DNA of 64,000 bases from Brevundimonas sp. Root1279 (GCF_001425945.1 NZ_LMEB01000006.1:248001-312000); one strand, 5' to 3'; counted from the stretch's first letter, positions 41,231 through 51,707 are shown. Translations and numbers: made by a program. The notes: a model not told the origin generated them from the sequence alone.

Positions 41231-42352
41231 ATGCGCCTTGACCGACGCGCCGTTCTCGCCGGCCTGACCGTCGTGCCCCTGGCGGGGGCCGCCCGCGCCG
41301 CGGGCTCGGCTCGGTCGGAAGGCGGCGCCGACGCGATTCTGGACTCGGTGTTCGCGACGCACGGGCCGCCGGCGCTGGCAGGCGGGATCGTCACCCGCGA
41401 CGGCCTGATCTGGTCCGGCGTGCGTGGCGTCCGGCGGCAGGGAACGGACACGCCGGCGACCCTGCAGGACCGCTGGCACCTCGGCTCGAACACCAAGGCG
41501 ATGACCGCCGCGACCTGGGCCCGGCTTGTCGAGGCTGGCCGCGCGCGCTGGGACCAACCGCTGACCGAGGTCTTCCCCGAGATCGCCGCCGATCCGGCCT
41601 GGGCCGGCGTGACTCTCGAGACGGTGATGGCCCACCGCTCCGGGCTGCGCGACGAGGACGTCATCACACTGCCGGTCCTGTTGGCGGCGGGCGGCGACGT
41701 CCGGCCCCTTCCAGAGCAACGGCTCGACCTGGTCCGCACGGCCCTGTCGAAGGCGCCCGGCTGGACGCAGGGGGAGTACGGCTACGCCAACATCAACTTT
41801 GTCCTCGCCGGCGCGGCCATCGAACGCCTGACCGGCCAGGCCTGGGAGACGGCGATCGCCGAGCGGCTGTTCGAGCCTCTGGGAATCACCGCCTTCGGCT
41901 TCGGCGCGCCCGAAGGAGACCAGCCATGGGGCCATCGCCCCTTCGGCGAGACGCTCATCGCCCTCGATCCGGCGACGAAGCCGGACAATCCGGCCTTCAT
42001 GGGACCGGCCGGAACCTGCCACATGAGCCTGCCGGACTACGCCCGGTTCGTGCAGATGTATCTGACCGAGGGCGGCGGCGTGCTGTCGCCCGCGACCATG
42101 GCCCGGATCACCACGGCGCCCGAGGGACCGGGCCGCCCCTACGGCTTCGGTTGGCTGATCCAGCCCAGCGCGCCTTGGGCCAAGGGGCCGGTGCTGGCGC
42201 ACGAAGGATCCAACACCCTCTGGCACGCGACCACGATCATCGATTCCGCCGCCGGCGTCGGGGCGATCGCCCTGTCGAACGCCCACGCCAAGGGCGGTCC
42301 GGCGACCCAGCAACTGGCCCAGCGACTGATCATCGAACGCCCCGGCGCCTGA
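41231..42352 (+). CDS. Serine hydrolase of the beta-lactamase (class C/esterase) family
   Basis: 373-aa protein with the Ser86-x-x-Lys89 motif (GSNTK), the Tyr185-Ala-Asn187 motif and a C-terminal HEGSN motif in place of KTG, typical of class C-fold esterases and PBP-like hydrolases. The N-terminus MRLDRRAVLAGLTVVPLAG is a twin-arginine signal, so it is periplasmic. GGAG lies about seven bases before the ATG at 41231. Beta-lactamase activity is not shown; esterase or peptidase function is equally likely. Confidence 0.88.
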   Translation: MRLDRRAVLAGLTVVPLAGAARAAGSARSEGGADAILDSVFATHGPPALAGGIVTRDGLIWSGVRGVRRQGTDTPATLQDRWHLGSNTKAMTAATWARLVEAGRARWDQPLTEVFPEIAADPAWAGVTLETVMAHRSGLRDEDVITLPVLLAAGGDVRPLPEQRLDLVRTALSKAPGWTQGEYGYANINFVLAGAAIERLTGQAWETAIAERLFEPLGITAFGFGAPEGDQPWGHRPFGETLIALDPATKPDNPAFMGPAGTCHMSLPDYARFVQMYLTEGGGVLSPATMARITTAPEGPGRPYGFGWLIQPSAPWAKGPVLAHEGSNTLWHATTIIDSAAGVGAIALSNAHAKGGPATQQLAQRLIIERPGA

Positions 42353-42396
42353 ACGGCGTTTGCCTTGCCACCCGGTCCGGTCAAGACTGAACGCAC

Positions 42397-43158
42397 ATGA
42401 AGCGCGACTTCGCCGATTTCTGGAACCTTTTGTGGGAGTTGGGTCTCGGCCTCTGCGCCGGATTCGCCCTGCTCAATTTCTTCGTGCCGGCCCAGGACCT
42501 GCCGTGGAAGCCGCTGGACCTCAGCCGACCGATCGGCGCGGCCACCGCCGCCAAGGTCGCCGACTTCGAACTGACCGGCGCCGCCGCGCCCGAGGAGATC
42601 ACCGCCGTCACCGACGCCTGCATCCAGATGCTGCGCGAGGCCGGGGTCCAGGTCGAGCGCGCGCCTGACAAGGACGACGGCGGCTTCTGCGTCGTGCGCG
42701 GGGCGGTGCGCATCACCGGCGGCGCGGTCACGCCCCTGGCCCCCAAGGACGTCGTCATGCAGTGCCCGCTGGCGGTGCGCTACGTCATCTGGGACCGCCA
42801 GGTGCTGCAACCGGCGGCCGAAGCCGCCTTCGGCTCGCGGGTCGCGCGCGTCGAGAACATGGGGACCTATTCCTGCCGCCGCATCTACGGCCAGACCGAC
42901 GCCTCGGCCCGGCCCAGCGAGCACGCGCGGGCCAACGCCCTGGACATCGCCGGGGTCGTCCTCGAGGACGGCCGCCGCGTCTCTGTCGCCGCGGACTGGG
43001 CCGGAACGGGGCCCGCCGGCCCCGAGTCCAAGACCTTCCTGCAGCGGGCGCGCGGCGGCGCCTGCCGGGTCTTCGCCACCGTCCTCAGCCCGGACTACAA
43101 CGCCGCCCACCACGATCACCTGCACCTCGACGGCTCGGCGACCGGTCTCTGCCGCTGA
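42397..43158 (+). CDS. Extensin-like C-terminal domain protein
   Basis: 253-aa protein with an N-terminal hydrophobic stretch (LLWELGLGLCAGFALLNFF) that can act as a signal anchor, then an extensin-like/peptidase-related domain (about 105-253). Conserved features include MQCPLAVRYVIWDRQVLQPAA, the SCR-x-IYG motif (YSCRRIYG), SEHARANALDIAG and HHDHLHLD, which fits a D-Ala-D-Ala-carboxypeptidase-like zinc site. Probably acts on the cell wall. Follows the hydrolase gene by 44 bp. Confidence 0.88.
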   Translation: MKRDFADFWNLLWELGLGLCAGFALLNFFVPAQDLPWKPLDLSRPIGAATAAKVADFELTGAAAPEEITAVTDACIQMLREAGVQVERAPDKDDGGFCVVRGAVRITGGAVTPLAPKDVVMQCPLAVRYVIWDRQVLQPAAEAAFGSRVARVENMGTYSCRRIYGQTDASARPSEHARANALDIAGVVLEDGRRVSVAADWAGTGPAGPESKTFLQRARGGACRVFATVLSPDYNAAHHDHLHLDGSATGLCR

Positions 43159-43364
43159 CCTCGTAACCATGTTCGCCCGGCAGGCGATTCGGTTTGCGGT
43201 TGACCGGCCCCGCTTTTTCGCGAGAGAAAGTCGGCGCAGTCCGGATTTCGCGCGGCTTCCACACCCGTGCATCGCTCCTTCGCCTGAACGAGCTTGTCCA
43301 GATGGGCTGACGGGCGCCCCCGAAGGGACGTCTGCCTGGAAAGCGCGTTTACGGAGACGCAAAC

Positions 43365-43568
43365 ATGGCGACCGGCACGGTCAAGTGGTTCAATCCCACC
43401 AAGGGCTACGGCTTCATCCAGCCCGATGGCGGCGGTCAGGACGTGTTCGTTCACGTCACCGCCGTTCAAAAGGCTGGCCTGCAGGGCCTCGATGAGAACG
43501 CCAAGGTCGAATACGAGCTGGAATCCCAGCGCGGCAAGACCTCGGCCGTGGAACTGAAGCTCCTCTGA
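43365..43568 (+). CDS. Cold-shock protein (CspA family)
   Basis: 67-aa single CSD domain: RNP1 KGYGFIQ (residues 13-19) and RNP2 VFVHV (27-31), MATGTVKWFN start. Binds single-stranded RNA/DNA as an RNA chaperone. The ATG has GGAG about nine bases upstream. The 206-bp upstream gap could give a long 5' leader of the kind that regulates csp genes, but no structure was shown. Confidence 0.96.
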   Translation: MATGTVKWFNPTKGYGFIQPDGGGQDVFVHVTAVQKAGLQGLDENAKVEYELESQRGKTSAVELKLL

Positions 43569-43589
43569 GCTAGGTTCACCTCGAACTAA

Positions 43590-44528
43590 CTACGGGATGG
43601 GCGCGGCGGCTTCGGCTTCCGCGCCCTTCTTGTTTCTGGCGGCCGCGCTCCACTGCGCCAGCACGATCGCCGAGAGCACCACCGCGCCGCCGATCATCTG
43701 CACCGGGGTCATGGTCTCGCCGAAGACCAGCCAGCCCAGCAGGGCGGCGACCACCGGCTGGATCAGGATGGTGACCGCCGTCAGCGAGGCCGGCAGGCGG
43801 CCCAGCGCCCAGGCCACCCCGCCCTGCCCGACCACGTGCATCACCCCCATGGCGGCGCAGGCGGCCCAGCCGGCGGCGCTGGCCGGGATCAGGTCCTCGC
43901 CCAGGGCCAGCGACACAATCCCCAGCAGCGGCAGGCCCAGGCCGGTCGACCACAGCATCACCCGCATCGCCCCCGCTGTCGCCCGCGCCGCCTTCACCGC
44001 CAGGAAATAGCCCGCGTACCAGAGCGCCACCGACAGCGAGAACAGGTCGCCCAGCCGCGGGTTGGTCCCCTGGTTCCCGTCCGCCCCCGCCGACATGGCG
44101 AAGGCGCCGGCCAGGGCCAGGCCGATGGCGACCACGAACAGCCGCTGCGGCCGCTCCTTGAAGGCGACCCAGGCGAACAGGGTCACCACCACCGGCGTCA
44201 GGTTGCAGAGCACGGTGGCGTTGGCCACCGAGGTCATGACGATGCCGTAGTGCCAGAACGACAGGTCCAGCACGAAGAACAGCGCCGCCAGCCCCATCCA
44301 TTTCGACGGCCTGCCGAAGCCCTCCCCGCCCCCGCCCCAGGACTCGGGCCGCCCCACGAGCAGCAGCAGGATCGGCATGGCGAAGGCGAAGCGCCAGAAG
44401 CCCGCCGCCGCGGGCCCCGTCTCGGTCAGCCGCACCAGGATCGGGGCCAGGCCCAGCACGCAGGCGGCGACCAGCAGGACGAGGACGGCGCGGGTGCGGG
44501 AGGCGGCGGGGGTGCGCGAGGCGGGCAT
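43590..44528 (-). CDS. DMT/EamA family transporter
   Basis: 312-aa inner-membrane protein with ten predicted TM helices in two EamA repeats (RAVLVLLVAACVLGLAPIL... and SVALWYAGYFLAVKAA...), the drug/metabolite transporter layout. The ATG at 44528 begins the first helix. It is divergent from the LuxR-type operon. Substrate unknown. Confidence 0.88.
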   Translation of the reverse strand: MPASRTPAASRTRAVLVLLVAACVLGLAPILVRLTETGPAAAGFWRFAFAMPILLLLVGRPESWGGGGEGFGRPSKWMGLAALFFVLDLSFWHYGIVMTSVANATVLCNLTPVVVTLFAWVAFKERPQRLFVVAIGLALAGAFAMSAGADGNQGTNPRLGDLFSLSVALWYAGYFLAVKAARATAGAMRVMLWSTGLGLPLLGIVSLALGEDLIPASAAGWAACAAMGVMHVVGQGGVAWALGRLPASLTAVTILIQPVVAALLGWLVFGETMTPVQMIGGAVVLSAIVLAQWSAAARNKKGAEAEAAAPIP

Positions 44529-44631
44529 CCGCCCCCTATAGTCCGCCCTGACGCGGGTCGCGAACCCCGCAAAAAGCTGGACGCGAATCCGAGACTTGCC
44601 CTTAATCTGCCCGGCCAGGCGGAGGGGTCCC

Positions 44632-45090
44632 ATGGGCGGCGCATTGACGGAACGGCAGCTGCAGTGCCTGCGCCTCAGCGCCACCATGACCGACAAGGAC
44701 ATCGCCCGCCACCTCGGCCTGTCCCCGCACACCGTCAGCCTGCACATCCGCGAGGCCAACCGGAAGCTCGGCGTCACCGACCGCCGCAGCGCCCTGCGGC
44801 GCCTAGCGGAGAATCCGCTATACGCCTCGTCCGCTATGGCCGAGCCGAGCTTCACGGCGCCTCCTGTCCCCGTCGCCGAGGTCGGGCCGATCAGCCCCTC
44901 GGACGGACAGAAGCCGGGGCGTCGGTCGCCGTATGACCTGTACGTCTCCCTGGGCGACTGGAGGACGCCGCCGCGCATCGCCGGCAGCCGTCTTCCGGTG
45001 ATCGTCATCTGGGCCTGCGTCTGGCTCGGCGTGGCGGCCGCCCTGGCCATGGCCCAGTCCGTCATGGAATCGATCGGCCAGCTGCGGTGA
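44632..45090 (+). CDS. Membrane-anchored LuxR-type HTH regulator
   Basis: 152-aa protein: an N-terminal LuxR/GerE helix-turn-helix (residues ~4-60: LTERQLQCLRL...DKDIARHLGLSPHTVSLHIREANRKLGV), a Pro-rich linker and a single C-terminal TM helix (about 128-147). The DNA-binding domain would therefore sit on the inner face of the membrane. GGAGGGG lies before the ATG at 44632. The next gene starts within its stop (GTGA overlap of 4 bp). No receiver domain is present, so any signal may come through the membrane part or the neighbours. Confidence 0.8.
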   Translation: MGGALTERQLQCLRLSATMTDKDIARHLGLSPHTVSLHIREANRKLGVTDRRSALRRLAENPLYASSAMAEPSFTAPPVPVAEVGPISPSDGQKPGRRSPYDLYVSLGDWRTPPRIAGSRLPVIVIWACVWLGVAAALAMAQSVMESIGQLR

Positions 45091-45500
45091 CCCAACGCAA
45101 CGGGGTCTCCATCATGGACACGAAACACGCCTTCGCCAGCATCGTCGCGGCGAACCTCAACGCCAGCGAGCTGGCCGCCGACCGGCAGCTGGCCCAGCTC
45201 GGCATCACCCTGACCGACCTGGCCTCCGGCCGGGCCGCCGCCGGCTTCGCGGCCGGACCGGGCCAGGCCGGGCTCGACCACCTGGCCGAGGCCATCGCCC
45301 TGACCATCACCGCCCGCCGCAGCCTGGTGGCGGCGCACGACAGCCTGGCCCGCGACGCCCGCCGCATGCGGGTCACCTGGACCGAGCCCAAGGCGCCCAA
45401 CGGGGGCCCGCACGCCGGCCCGCTCGAGAAGGATCCCGAGGGCACCGGCGGGGGCGAGACCACCAAGCCCACGGGCCGGCTCGCCACCGTCGCCAACTGA
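45087..45500 (+). CDS. Hypothetical protein, coupled to LuxR-type regulator
   Basis: 137-aa soluble protein: an N-terminal helical, Ala/Leu-rich part (HAFASIVAANLNASELAAD...ARRSLVAAHDSLARDARRMRV) and a disordered Gly/Pro/Thr-rich C-terminus. The GTG at 45087 overlaps the regulator's stop by 4 bp; ATG at 45114 is an alternative. No family recognised. Its coupling to a membrane regulator suggests that it takes part in the same response. Confidence 0.65.
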   Translation: MTQRNGVSIMDTKHAFASIVAANLNASELAADRQLAQLGITLTDLASGRAAAGFAAGPGQAGLDHLAEAIALTITARRSLVAAHDSLARDARRMRVTWTEPKAPNGGPHAGPLEKDPEGTGGGETTKPTGRLATVAN

Positions 45501-45511
45501 GCCTCCGCGCC

Positions 45512-45964
45512 TTGCTCTACGCCGTGACCCTCATGTGCCTGAACCTTCTGGCCTTCGGCCTGATGGTCTGGCGCGGGTCGTGGCCCGAGCGCGCGGCGGC
45601 GGCGCTGATCCTCGCCTGCATCCTCGTCGAGGGCCTGGCCCAGACGATCATGCTGAACAACTGGCGGGTCGGGGTGGCGGGGGTGAACCTCGTCCTGTTC
45701 CTCGGCCTCTGGCTGATCTGCGAGCGCGCCAACCGTTGGTGGCTGGTGTTCGTCGCGGGGTTCCAGTTCATGGCCCTGCTGACCCACATCCTGCCGTTGA
45801 TCACGGACCAGAACACGGTCCTCACCGGCGTCCTCGCCCGTCGCGGCGTGTGGATCGCCATCTCCATCATCCTGTTCCTCGCGCCCTGGGAAGCCTGGGC
45901 CGACCGGAAATTCCGCTCGGGAGAGCACGCCAATGACCTTCTCCGACGCCGTGGAGCTGCATAG
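45512..45964 (+). CDS. Hypothetical four-TM membrane protein
   Basis: 150-aa inner-membrane protein with four hydrophobic helices (about 3-22, 28-46, 55-75, 80-98, with a fifth weak one near 113-128). The start is uncertain: TTG at 45512 has no SD, and ATG at 45533 is an alternative inside the first helix. Located between two small genes on the same strand; the next gene overlaps by 32 bp. No family recognised. Confidence 0.65.
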   Translation: MLYAVTLMCLNLLAFGLMVWRGSWPERAAAALILACILVEGLAQTIMLNNWRVGVAGVNLVLFLGLWLICERANRWWLVFVAGFQFMALLTHILPLITDQNTVLTGVLARRGVWIAISIILFLAPWEAWADRKFRSGEHANDLLRRRGAA

Positions 45965-46190
45965 GGCGCTGATGCGCCGGCCCCAGCTGACCGACACCGA
46001 AGACCGCGCCCTTTGCCGCGCCGAAGCCGCCATCCTCTCACGCAAACCCCAGTCGATGATCGAGGTCATCGAGATGCTGGACCTGCTCAGCGACAGCCTC
46101 AACCTCGGCCCCCGCTCCGACGGCCTGGACCTGCGGGCCGTGAAGAACCTGAAGCAGTGGGTCCGCGAACTAGCCTGGTCGCGGGCGTAG
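45933..46190 (+). CDS. Hypothetical helical protein
   Basis: 85-aa soluble, probably helical protein (MTFSDAVELHRALMRRPQL...SMIEVIEMLDLLSDSLNLG...AVKNLKQWVREL). GGGAGA precedes the ATG at 45933, and the gene overlaps the membrane-protein gene by 32 bp. It forms the end of the four-gene coupled cluster. No family recognised. Confidence 0.65.
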   Translation: MTFSDAVELHRALMRRPQLTDTEDRALCRAEAAILSRKPQSMIEVIEMLDLLSDSLNLGPRSDGLDLRAVKNLKQWVRELAWSRA

Positions 46191-46202
46191 GAGGGGAGGC
46201 AT

Positions 46203-46356
46203 GTCTCCTCCCCGTTCGCGCTTCGAATGGGGAGGTGGCGCGGCGCGGATACGCGCCGTGACGGAGGGGGGCTTTCCGACGCACGACCGTGCGGCCGTGT
46301 CGCCCCTCCACCGCTTCGCGGTCCCCCTCCCCATCGCTGCGCGACAGGGAGGAGAC
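46203..46356. repeat. Mosaic intergenic repeat, copy 1
   Basis: 154 bp bounded by GTCTCCTCCCC and GGGAGGAGAC. Left box with CGTTCGCG...CGAATGGGGAGG; middle TGGCGCGGCGCGGATACGCG...GACGGAGGGG...CCCCTCCACC; right box with CCCTCCCCATCGCTGCGCGACAGGGAGG. Copies at 48269-48437 and 49051-49199. Confidence 0.85.
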
Positions 46357-46479
46357 GCGACCAAGGGTGTGAGAGTGTCGGTTGGTGCTGTCCTTGTGAG
46401 AAATCACCGGGCGCCATCACGACACCTTCGCGCAGGTCGGCGCACCAATTGAGGTTTGAGCGTCACGACGCCCCCTCCC

Positions 46480-47043
46480 CTACGGCCACCCCTCCGCCGC
46501 CCCCTTCGGCAGCCCGACGTCCTCCCGCCAGGCGTCCCGCTTGGCCTCCAGGGTGATCTCGTCCAGCCGCGCCGTCGGCCTCAGCGTCCCCGCCTCGTTC
46601 CAGAACGCCGCCGTCCACCCCGCCCGCGCCGTCACCTCTTCCCGATCCCGCGCAGCCGCCTCAGCGCCCAGCCGCTCCGCCCGCCAGGCCAGCACGAAGC
46701 CCGCATGCCACAGCGGCACGCCGGCCAGCGCCCCGCCCTGCATCGCCGCCGCCAGCGTCTCCGCCAGCGCCCGCGTCTCCGCCAGCTTCAGCTCGAACGC
46801 CTCCATCGCCCGCGCCGCATGTCGCTCCCAGCCCTCGACCGGCTCCGGCGGCGGATCCTCTCCCCGTAGCCGCCGCCACCCCTCCGAGGCCCGCCGCCGC
46901 CACAGGTTGGCCAGCCCGACATTGTAGCGATGCGCCAGCGACGCCCCGGTCTCCCCGGCCTCCCACGCCCGCCGCACCTCGTCCCAGGTCTCGTCCGAAC
47001 GGATCTTCGGCCGCCGCACCTCCCAATCGAGCGCCCCGCTCAT
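46480..47043 (-). CDS. Hypothetical protein with N-terminal HTH-like region
   Basis: 187-aa protein. The N-terminal segment (SDETWDEVRRAWEAGETG / LAHRYNVGLANLWRRRASEGW, about 16-58) resembles a small helix-turn-helix of the terminase-small-subunit or GcrA style; the rest is helical and Ala/Arg/Trp-rich. The ATG at 47043 overlaps the stop of the upstream small gene by 4 bp. No phage neighbours support a terminase assignment. Function unknown. Confidence 0.65.
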   Translation of the reverse strand: MSGALDWEVRRPKIRSDETWDEVRRAWEAGETGASLAHRYNVGLANLWRRRASEGWRRLRGEDPPPEPVEGWERHAARAMEAFELKLAETRALAETLAAAMQGGALAGVPLWHAGFVLAWRAERLGAEAAARDREEVTARAGWTAAFWNEAGTLRPTARLDEITLEAKRDAWREDVGLPKGAAEGWP

Positions 47044-47297
47044 TGCAGCGCGGCCTGCTTGCCGCTCCGGCGCGTCCGGCGCGGCGGCGGGGGCGGCGTC
47101 ACCTCCGGCGCCGCCAGCAGCCCCTCCGCCTCGATCTGCGCCAACAGCGTGTCCGCGGTCCGCATCAACCACTCCGCCACGCGCGACTCCGGGTGGCGCT
47201 TCGCCGCGACGGCCAGCTTCGCGATCTGATCGACGGCCCGCAGCCGCGCCTCGATGGCGTCGAAGATGGCGTGCTCGGGATCAGTCTTCGTCCTCAT
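47040..47297 (-). CDS. Hypothetical small protein, coupled to the gene below it
   Basis: 85-aa protein, helical in the first 60 residues (AIFDAIEARLRAVDQIAKLAVAAKR), then a Pro-rich, basic tail (PPPPPRRTRRSGKQ). GGGAGCC lies about five bases before the ATG. Stop and next start overlap (ATGA). No family recognised. The pair forms a small operon of unknown role. Confidence 0.65.
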   Translation of the reverse strand: MRTKTDPEHAIFDAIEARLRAVDQIAKLAVAAKRHPESRVAEWLMRTADTLLAQIEAEGLLAAPEVTPPPPPRRTRRSGKQAALQ

Positions 47298-47510
47298 GCT
47301 CGGCTCCCTGCCGGTGAATGGACCGGAGAGTCTGGCGCGGTTGGAGCGGTGGTCTGGAAGGTCGCGGGCGAGCGACGCTCAGCGTCACGACAAGCGGTTG
47401 GAATCGCTAGGTTCGGCGCGCGGCGAGCGTCATGTGCGCGACTAACTTGGCGCGGGATGGGAGGGGTGAGAGCGATGGGACGGGAGGGTCGGGGCGGCCC
47501 TCACCTTTCG

Positions 47511-47536
47511 TCATCCCGGCGAAGGCCGGGACCCAG
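47511..47536. repeat. REP-like palindrome (GGGACCCAG type)
   Basis: TCATCCCGGCGAAGGCCGGGACCCAG: a short stem (CCCGGC/GCCGGG) with GAAG loop followed by ACCCAG. Same family as the pair at 49211-49247 and 49310-49341, common in alphaproteobacterial gaps. Confidence 0.75.
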
Positions 47537-47580
47537 CGGCGCCGAAGGCGATCTGATCAATCAAGGCGTCCGCGAACCGC

Positions 47581-48075
47581 TTAGCGCGCCCGTGCCCTCG
47601 ACGGGCCCGTATACTCGACTCCTAGGGCGCTGGGCGGCTCGAGGCCTCCAGCGCTGAATGCGACCGTTCGCGTCGGCAAACGCCAACTGCAGAGCATCAT
47701 CATCAAGACGCACTCCGGCGGTCGACCAAGCTCGGCCTGGATTTTTTCGATGACCATCTGGTTGGATTGCTGGGTCAGATCTTGTGGCTCGACGAAGAGA
47801 CGCACCGTCGTGAGCCTGTTCCGCTCGAAGTAAAATTCCGCGCGGCCGGAATGGTCGAAGACATCCACGCCCGGCATGGCGACCAGCAGTTCGCCGAACG
47901 AGGCCTTGTTGGACGGATCGGACGTGGCCTGCGCGCCGGGGAGGACCCTGAGCACTTCGCGCGGCGTCATGCCTAGGGCCACGCCGTTCCAGAGCTCCTG
48001 GGCCTGCGCCGAGCCAGCGGCCACGCTCGCCCATGAGATCAGGGCGACTAGGGCGATCTTCATCGTAACTTTCAT
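47581..48075 (-). CDS. Hypothetical exported protein
   Basis: 164-aa protein with a signal peptide (KIALVALISWASVAAGSAQA) and a small folded domain beginning WNGVALGMTPREVLRVLP, a start common to many periplasmic repeat-like or stress-related small domains in alphaproteobacteria. AGGGG precedes the ATG at 48075; an ATG four codons later (48063) is an alternative. It is followed at the C-terminus by a Pro/Arg-rich tail. No function assigned. Confidence 0.68.
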   Translation of the reverse strand: MKVTMKIALVALISWASVAAGSAQAQELWNGVALGMTPREVLRVLPGAQATSDPSNKASFGELLVAMPGVDVFDHSGRAEFYFERNRLTTVRLFVEPQDLTQQSNQMVIEKIQAELGRPPECVLMMMLCSWRLPTRTVAFSAGGLEPPSALGVEYTGPSRARAR

Positions 48076-48517
48076 GGCCCCTTCATAGACGAGAGAGTTG
48101 AGCAGGACGGAGTGAAAATTCGCTGTCCGATAGGCCCTGGAATCGGTGCGACCGCGCCTCGGGCGATCAGGACCGCCTTCCCTGCACTTCGCGGTCCCCC
48201 TCCCCATCGCCTCGCGACGGAAGCTAGGCCAGTGCCGCCAGCGCGCGGCGGCGTAAGCGGCTGAGTCCGTCTCCTCCCCGTTCGCGCTGCGAATGGGGAG
48301 GGGGACCATCCGAAGCCGCAGGCGAGGATGGTGGAGGGGCGGAACGGCCGCGCGGTCGCGTGTCGGAAAGCGCCCCTCCGTCACGGCGCGTATTCGCGCC
48401 GCGCCACCTCCCCATCGCTGCGCGACAGGGAGGAGACCGTCCCCCTTGCCCTCCCGCTTCAGCTTGACCATACAGCCCGCCGGGCTCCTTGGGGGGAGCG
48501 ACCAGGGGAGCTATCCA
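48076..48517. other. 442-bp intergenic region carrying repeat copy 2
   Basis: Holds the mosaic repeat at 48269-48437 and a degraded fragment of its right box at 48187-48222. No promoter was assigned with confidence and no gene was found. AGGGGAGC lies just before the next ATG. Confidence 0.75.
48269..48437. repeat. Mosaic intergenic repeat, copy 2 (middle inverted)
   Basis: 169 bp. The outer boxes match copy 1 in the same orientation (left with CGTTCGCG...CGAATGGGGAGG; right with CCTCCCCATCGCTGCGCGACAGGGAGG). The middle reads CCCCTCCGTCACGGCGCG...TCGCGCCGCGCCA, the reverse complement of copy 1's GCGCGG...GACGGAGGGG segment. It contains an extra GACCATCCGAAGCC...GGATGGT hairpin. Confidence 0.8.
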
Positions 48518-49036
48518 ATGACCATTCGGACCGCGCTGGTGCGCGCCGCGGCGATCGCCGCGCTCGGCCTGACCACCTCGGGCTGCGTGGCGAAGTATGT
48601 GCCCGTTGAGGCGGGTCAGCCGGCCGCCGAAGTGACTGTCCACAAGAGCTACTCAGGCACGAACCTGTGGATTGGCGGGATGCAGTCCTACAATCTCGGG
48701 CCGGACGAATTCTGCGACACGACCAAGCTCGGCGCTGTGCTCTCGATGTTGACCGAGGACTCCAAGGCGCTGCGCGTCGCGCCGGGCAAGCCGATCGTGC
48801 TCTCGGTCACCACCACCTACATGTGGGGCACCGGGGCGTACAGCTCGGCGAGCAGCACCTGCTTCAACGCGGTGCGCTTCACCCCGGAGCAGGACCAGCA
48901 GTACGACGTCAGGCATACGTTCGACGTCGACGACAAATACTGCCGCCTGATCATCACCGACCGCGCCACCGGCAAGAGGGTCCGGGACGCTGAGCCCTTG
49001 CCGCTGAGCGAGTGCCGGAAGCGGGCGCGGCGGTAG
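48518..49036 (+). CDS. Hypothetical lipoprotein
   Basis: 172-aa protein with a lipoprotein signal (TIRTALVRAAAIAALGLTTSGC, lipid Cys about residue 23) and no family assigned. The mature part has several Cys (near 67, 121 and 147), Tyr/Ser-rich strands and a basic C-terminus. AGGGGAGC precedes the ATG at 48518 by about seven bases. Likely anchored in the outer membrane or periplasmic leaflet. Sits between two copies of the mosaic repeat. Confidence 0.7.
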   Translation: MTIRTALVRAAAIAALGLTTSGCVAKYVPVEAGQPAAEVTVHKSYSGTNLWIGGMQSYNLGPDEFCDTTKLGAVLSMLTEDSKALRVAPGKPIVLSVTTTYMWGTGAYSSASSTCFNAVRFTPEQDQQYDVRHTFDVDDKYCRLIITDRATGKRVRDAEPLPLSECRKRARR

Positions 49037-49050
49037 GAGCGGCTGAGGTC

Positions 49051-49199
49051 GTCTCCTCCCCGTTGCGGAGCAATGGGGAGGTGGCGCGGCGCGAATACGC
49101 GCCGTGACGGAGGGGGGGCCGGTGCGCCGATGGGCGGCGGTTTCGCCCCTCCACCGCTTCGCGGTCCCCCTCCCCATCGCGACGCGACGGGGAGGAGAC
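49051..49199. repeat. Mosaic intergenic repeat, copy 3
   Basis: 149 bp bounded by GTCTCCTCCCC and GGGAGGAGAC. The middle has the orientation of copy 1 (TGGCGCGGCGCGAATACGCG, then GACGGAGGGG). The left box is CGTTGCGGAGCAATGGGGAGG, different in the loop from copies 1 and 2. Confidence 0.85.
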
Positions 49200-49210
49200 A
49201 CCCAAATTTC

Positions 49211-49341
49211 CGCTCATCCCCGCGAAGGCGGGGACCCAGTTCTGTCCAGCGTGACGCCGGCGTTTCAGGTCTTGGGCCGGCGGGTCCCGGGCATCACCGA
49301 TCACCAAAAGGACTGGGTCCCCGCTTTCGCGGGGATGAGCG
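49211..49341. repeat. Inverted pair of REP-like GGGACCCAG palindromes
   Basis: CGCTCATCCCCGCGAAGGCG... (49211-49247) and its inverted partner GGACTGGGTCCCCGCTTTCG... (49310-49341), 62 bp apart, each with its own small stem. Together they can form a long hairpin near the uvrB 3' end. Related single copy at 47511-47536. Confidence 0.85.
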
Positions 49342-49376
49342 GGATGGGGTGGTCCTGATGGACCGGCGTCCGCCCC

Positions 49377-51707
<2,331 letters not shown>

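Larger units (their letters stand above)
49037..49376. other. 340-bp gene-free region with repeat copy 3 and a REP-like pair
   Basis: Between the lipoprotein gene and the uvrB stop. It contains the mosaic repeat at 49051-49199 and an inverted pair at 49211-49247 and 49310-49341. No gene was found. The pair may help terminate uvrB transcription. Confidence 0.75.

Noticed and set aside
46203-49199. ORFs spanning the mosaic repeats
   Set aside because: Short frames through these repeats change between copies and have no domain, signal or SD; they are repeat DNA.
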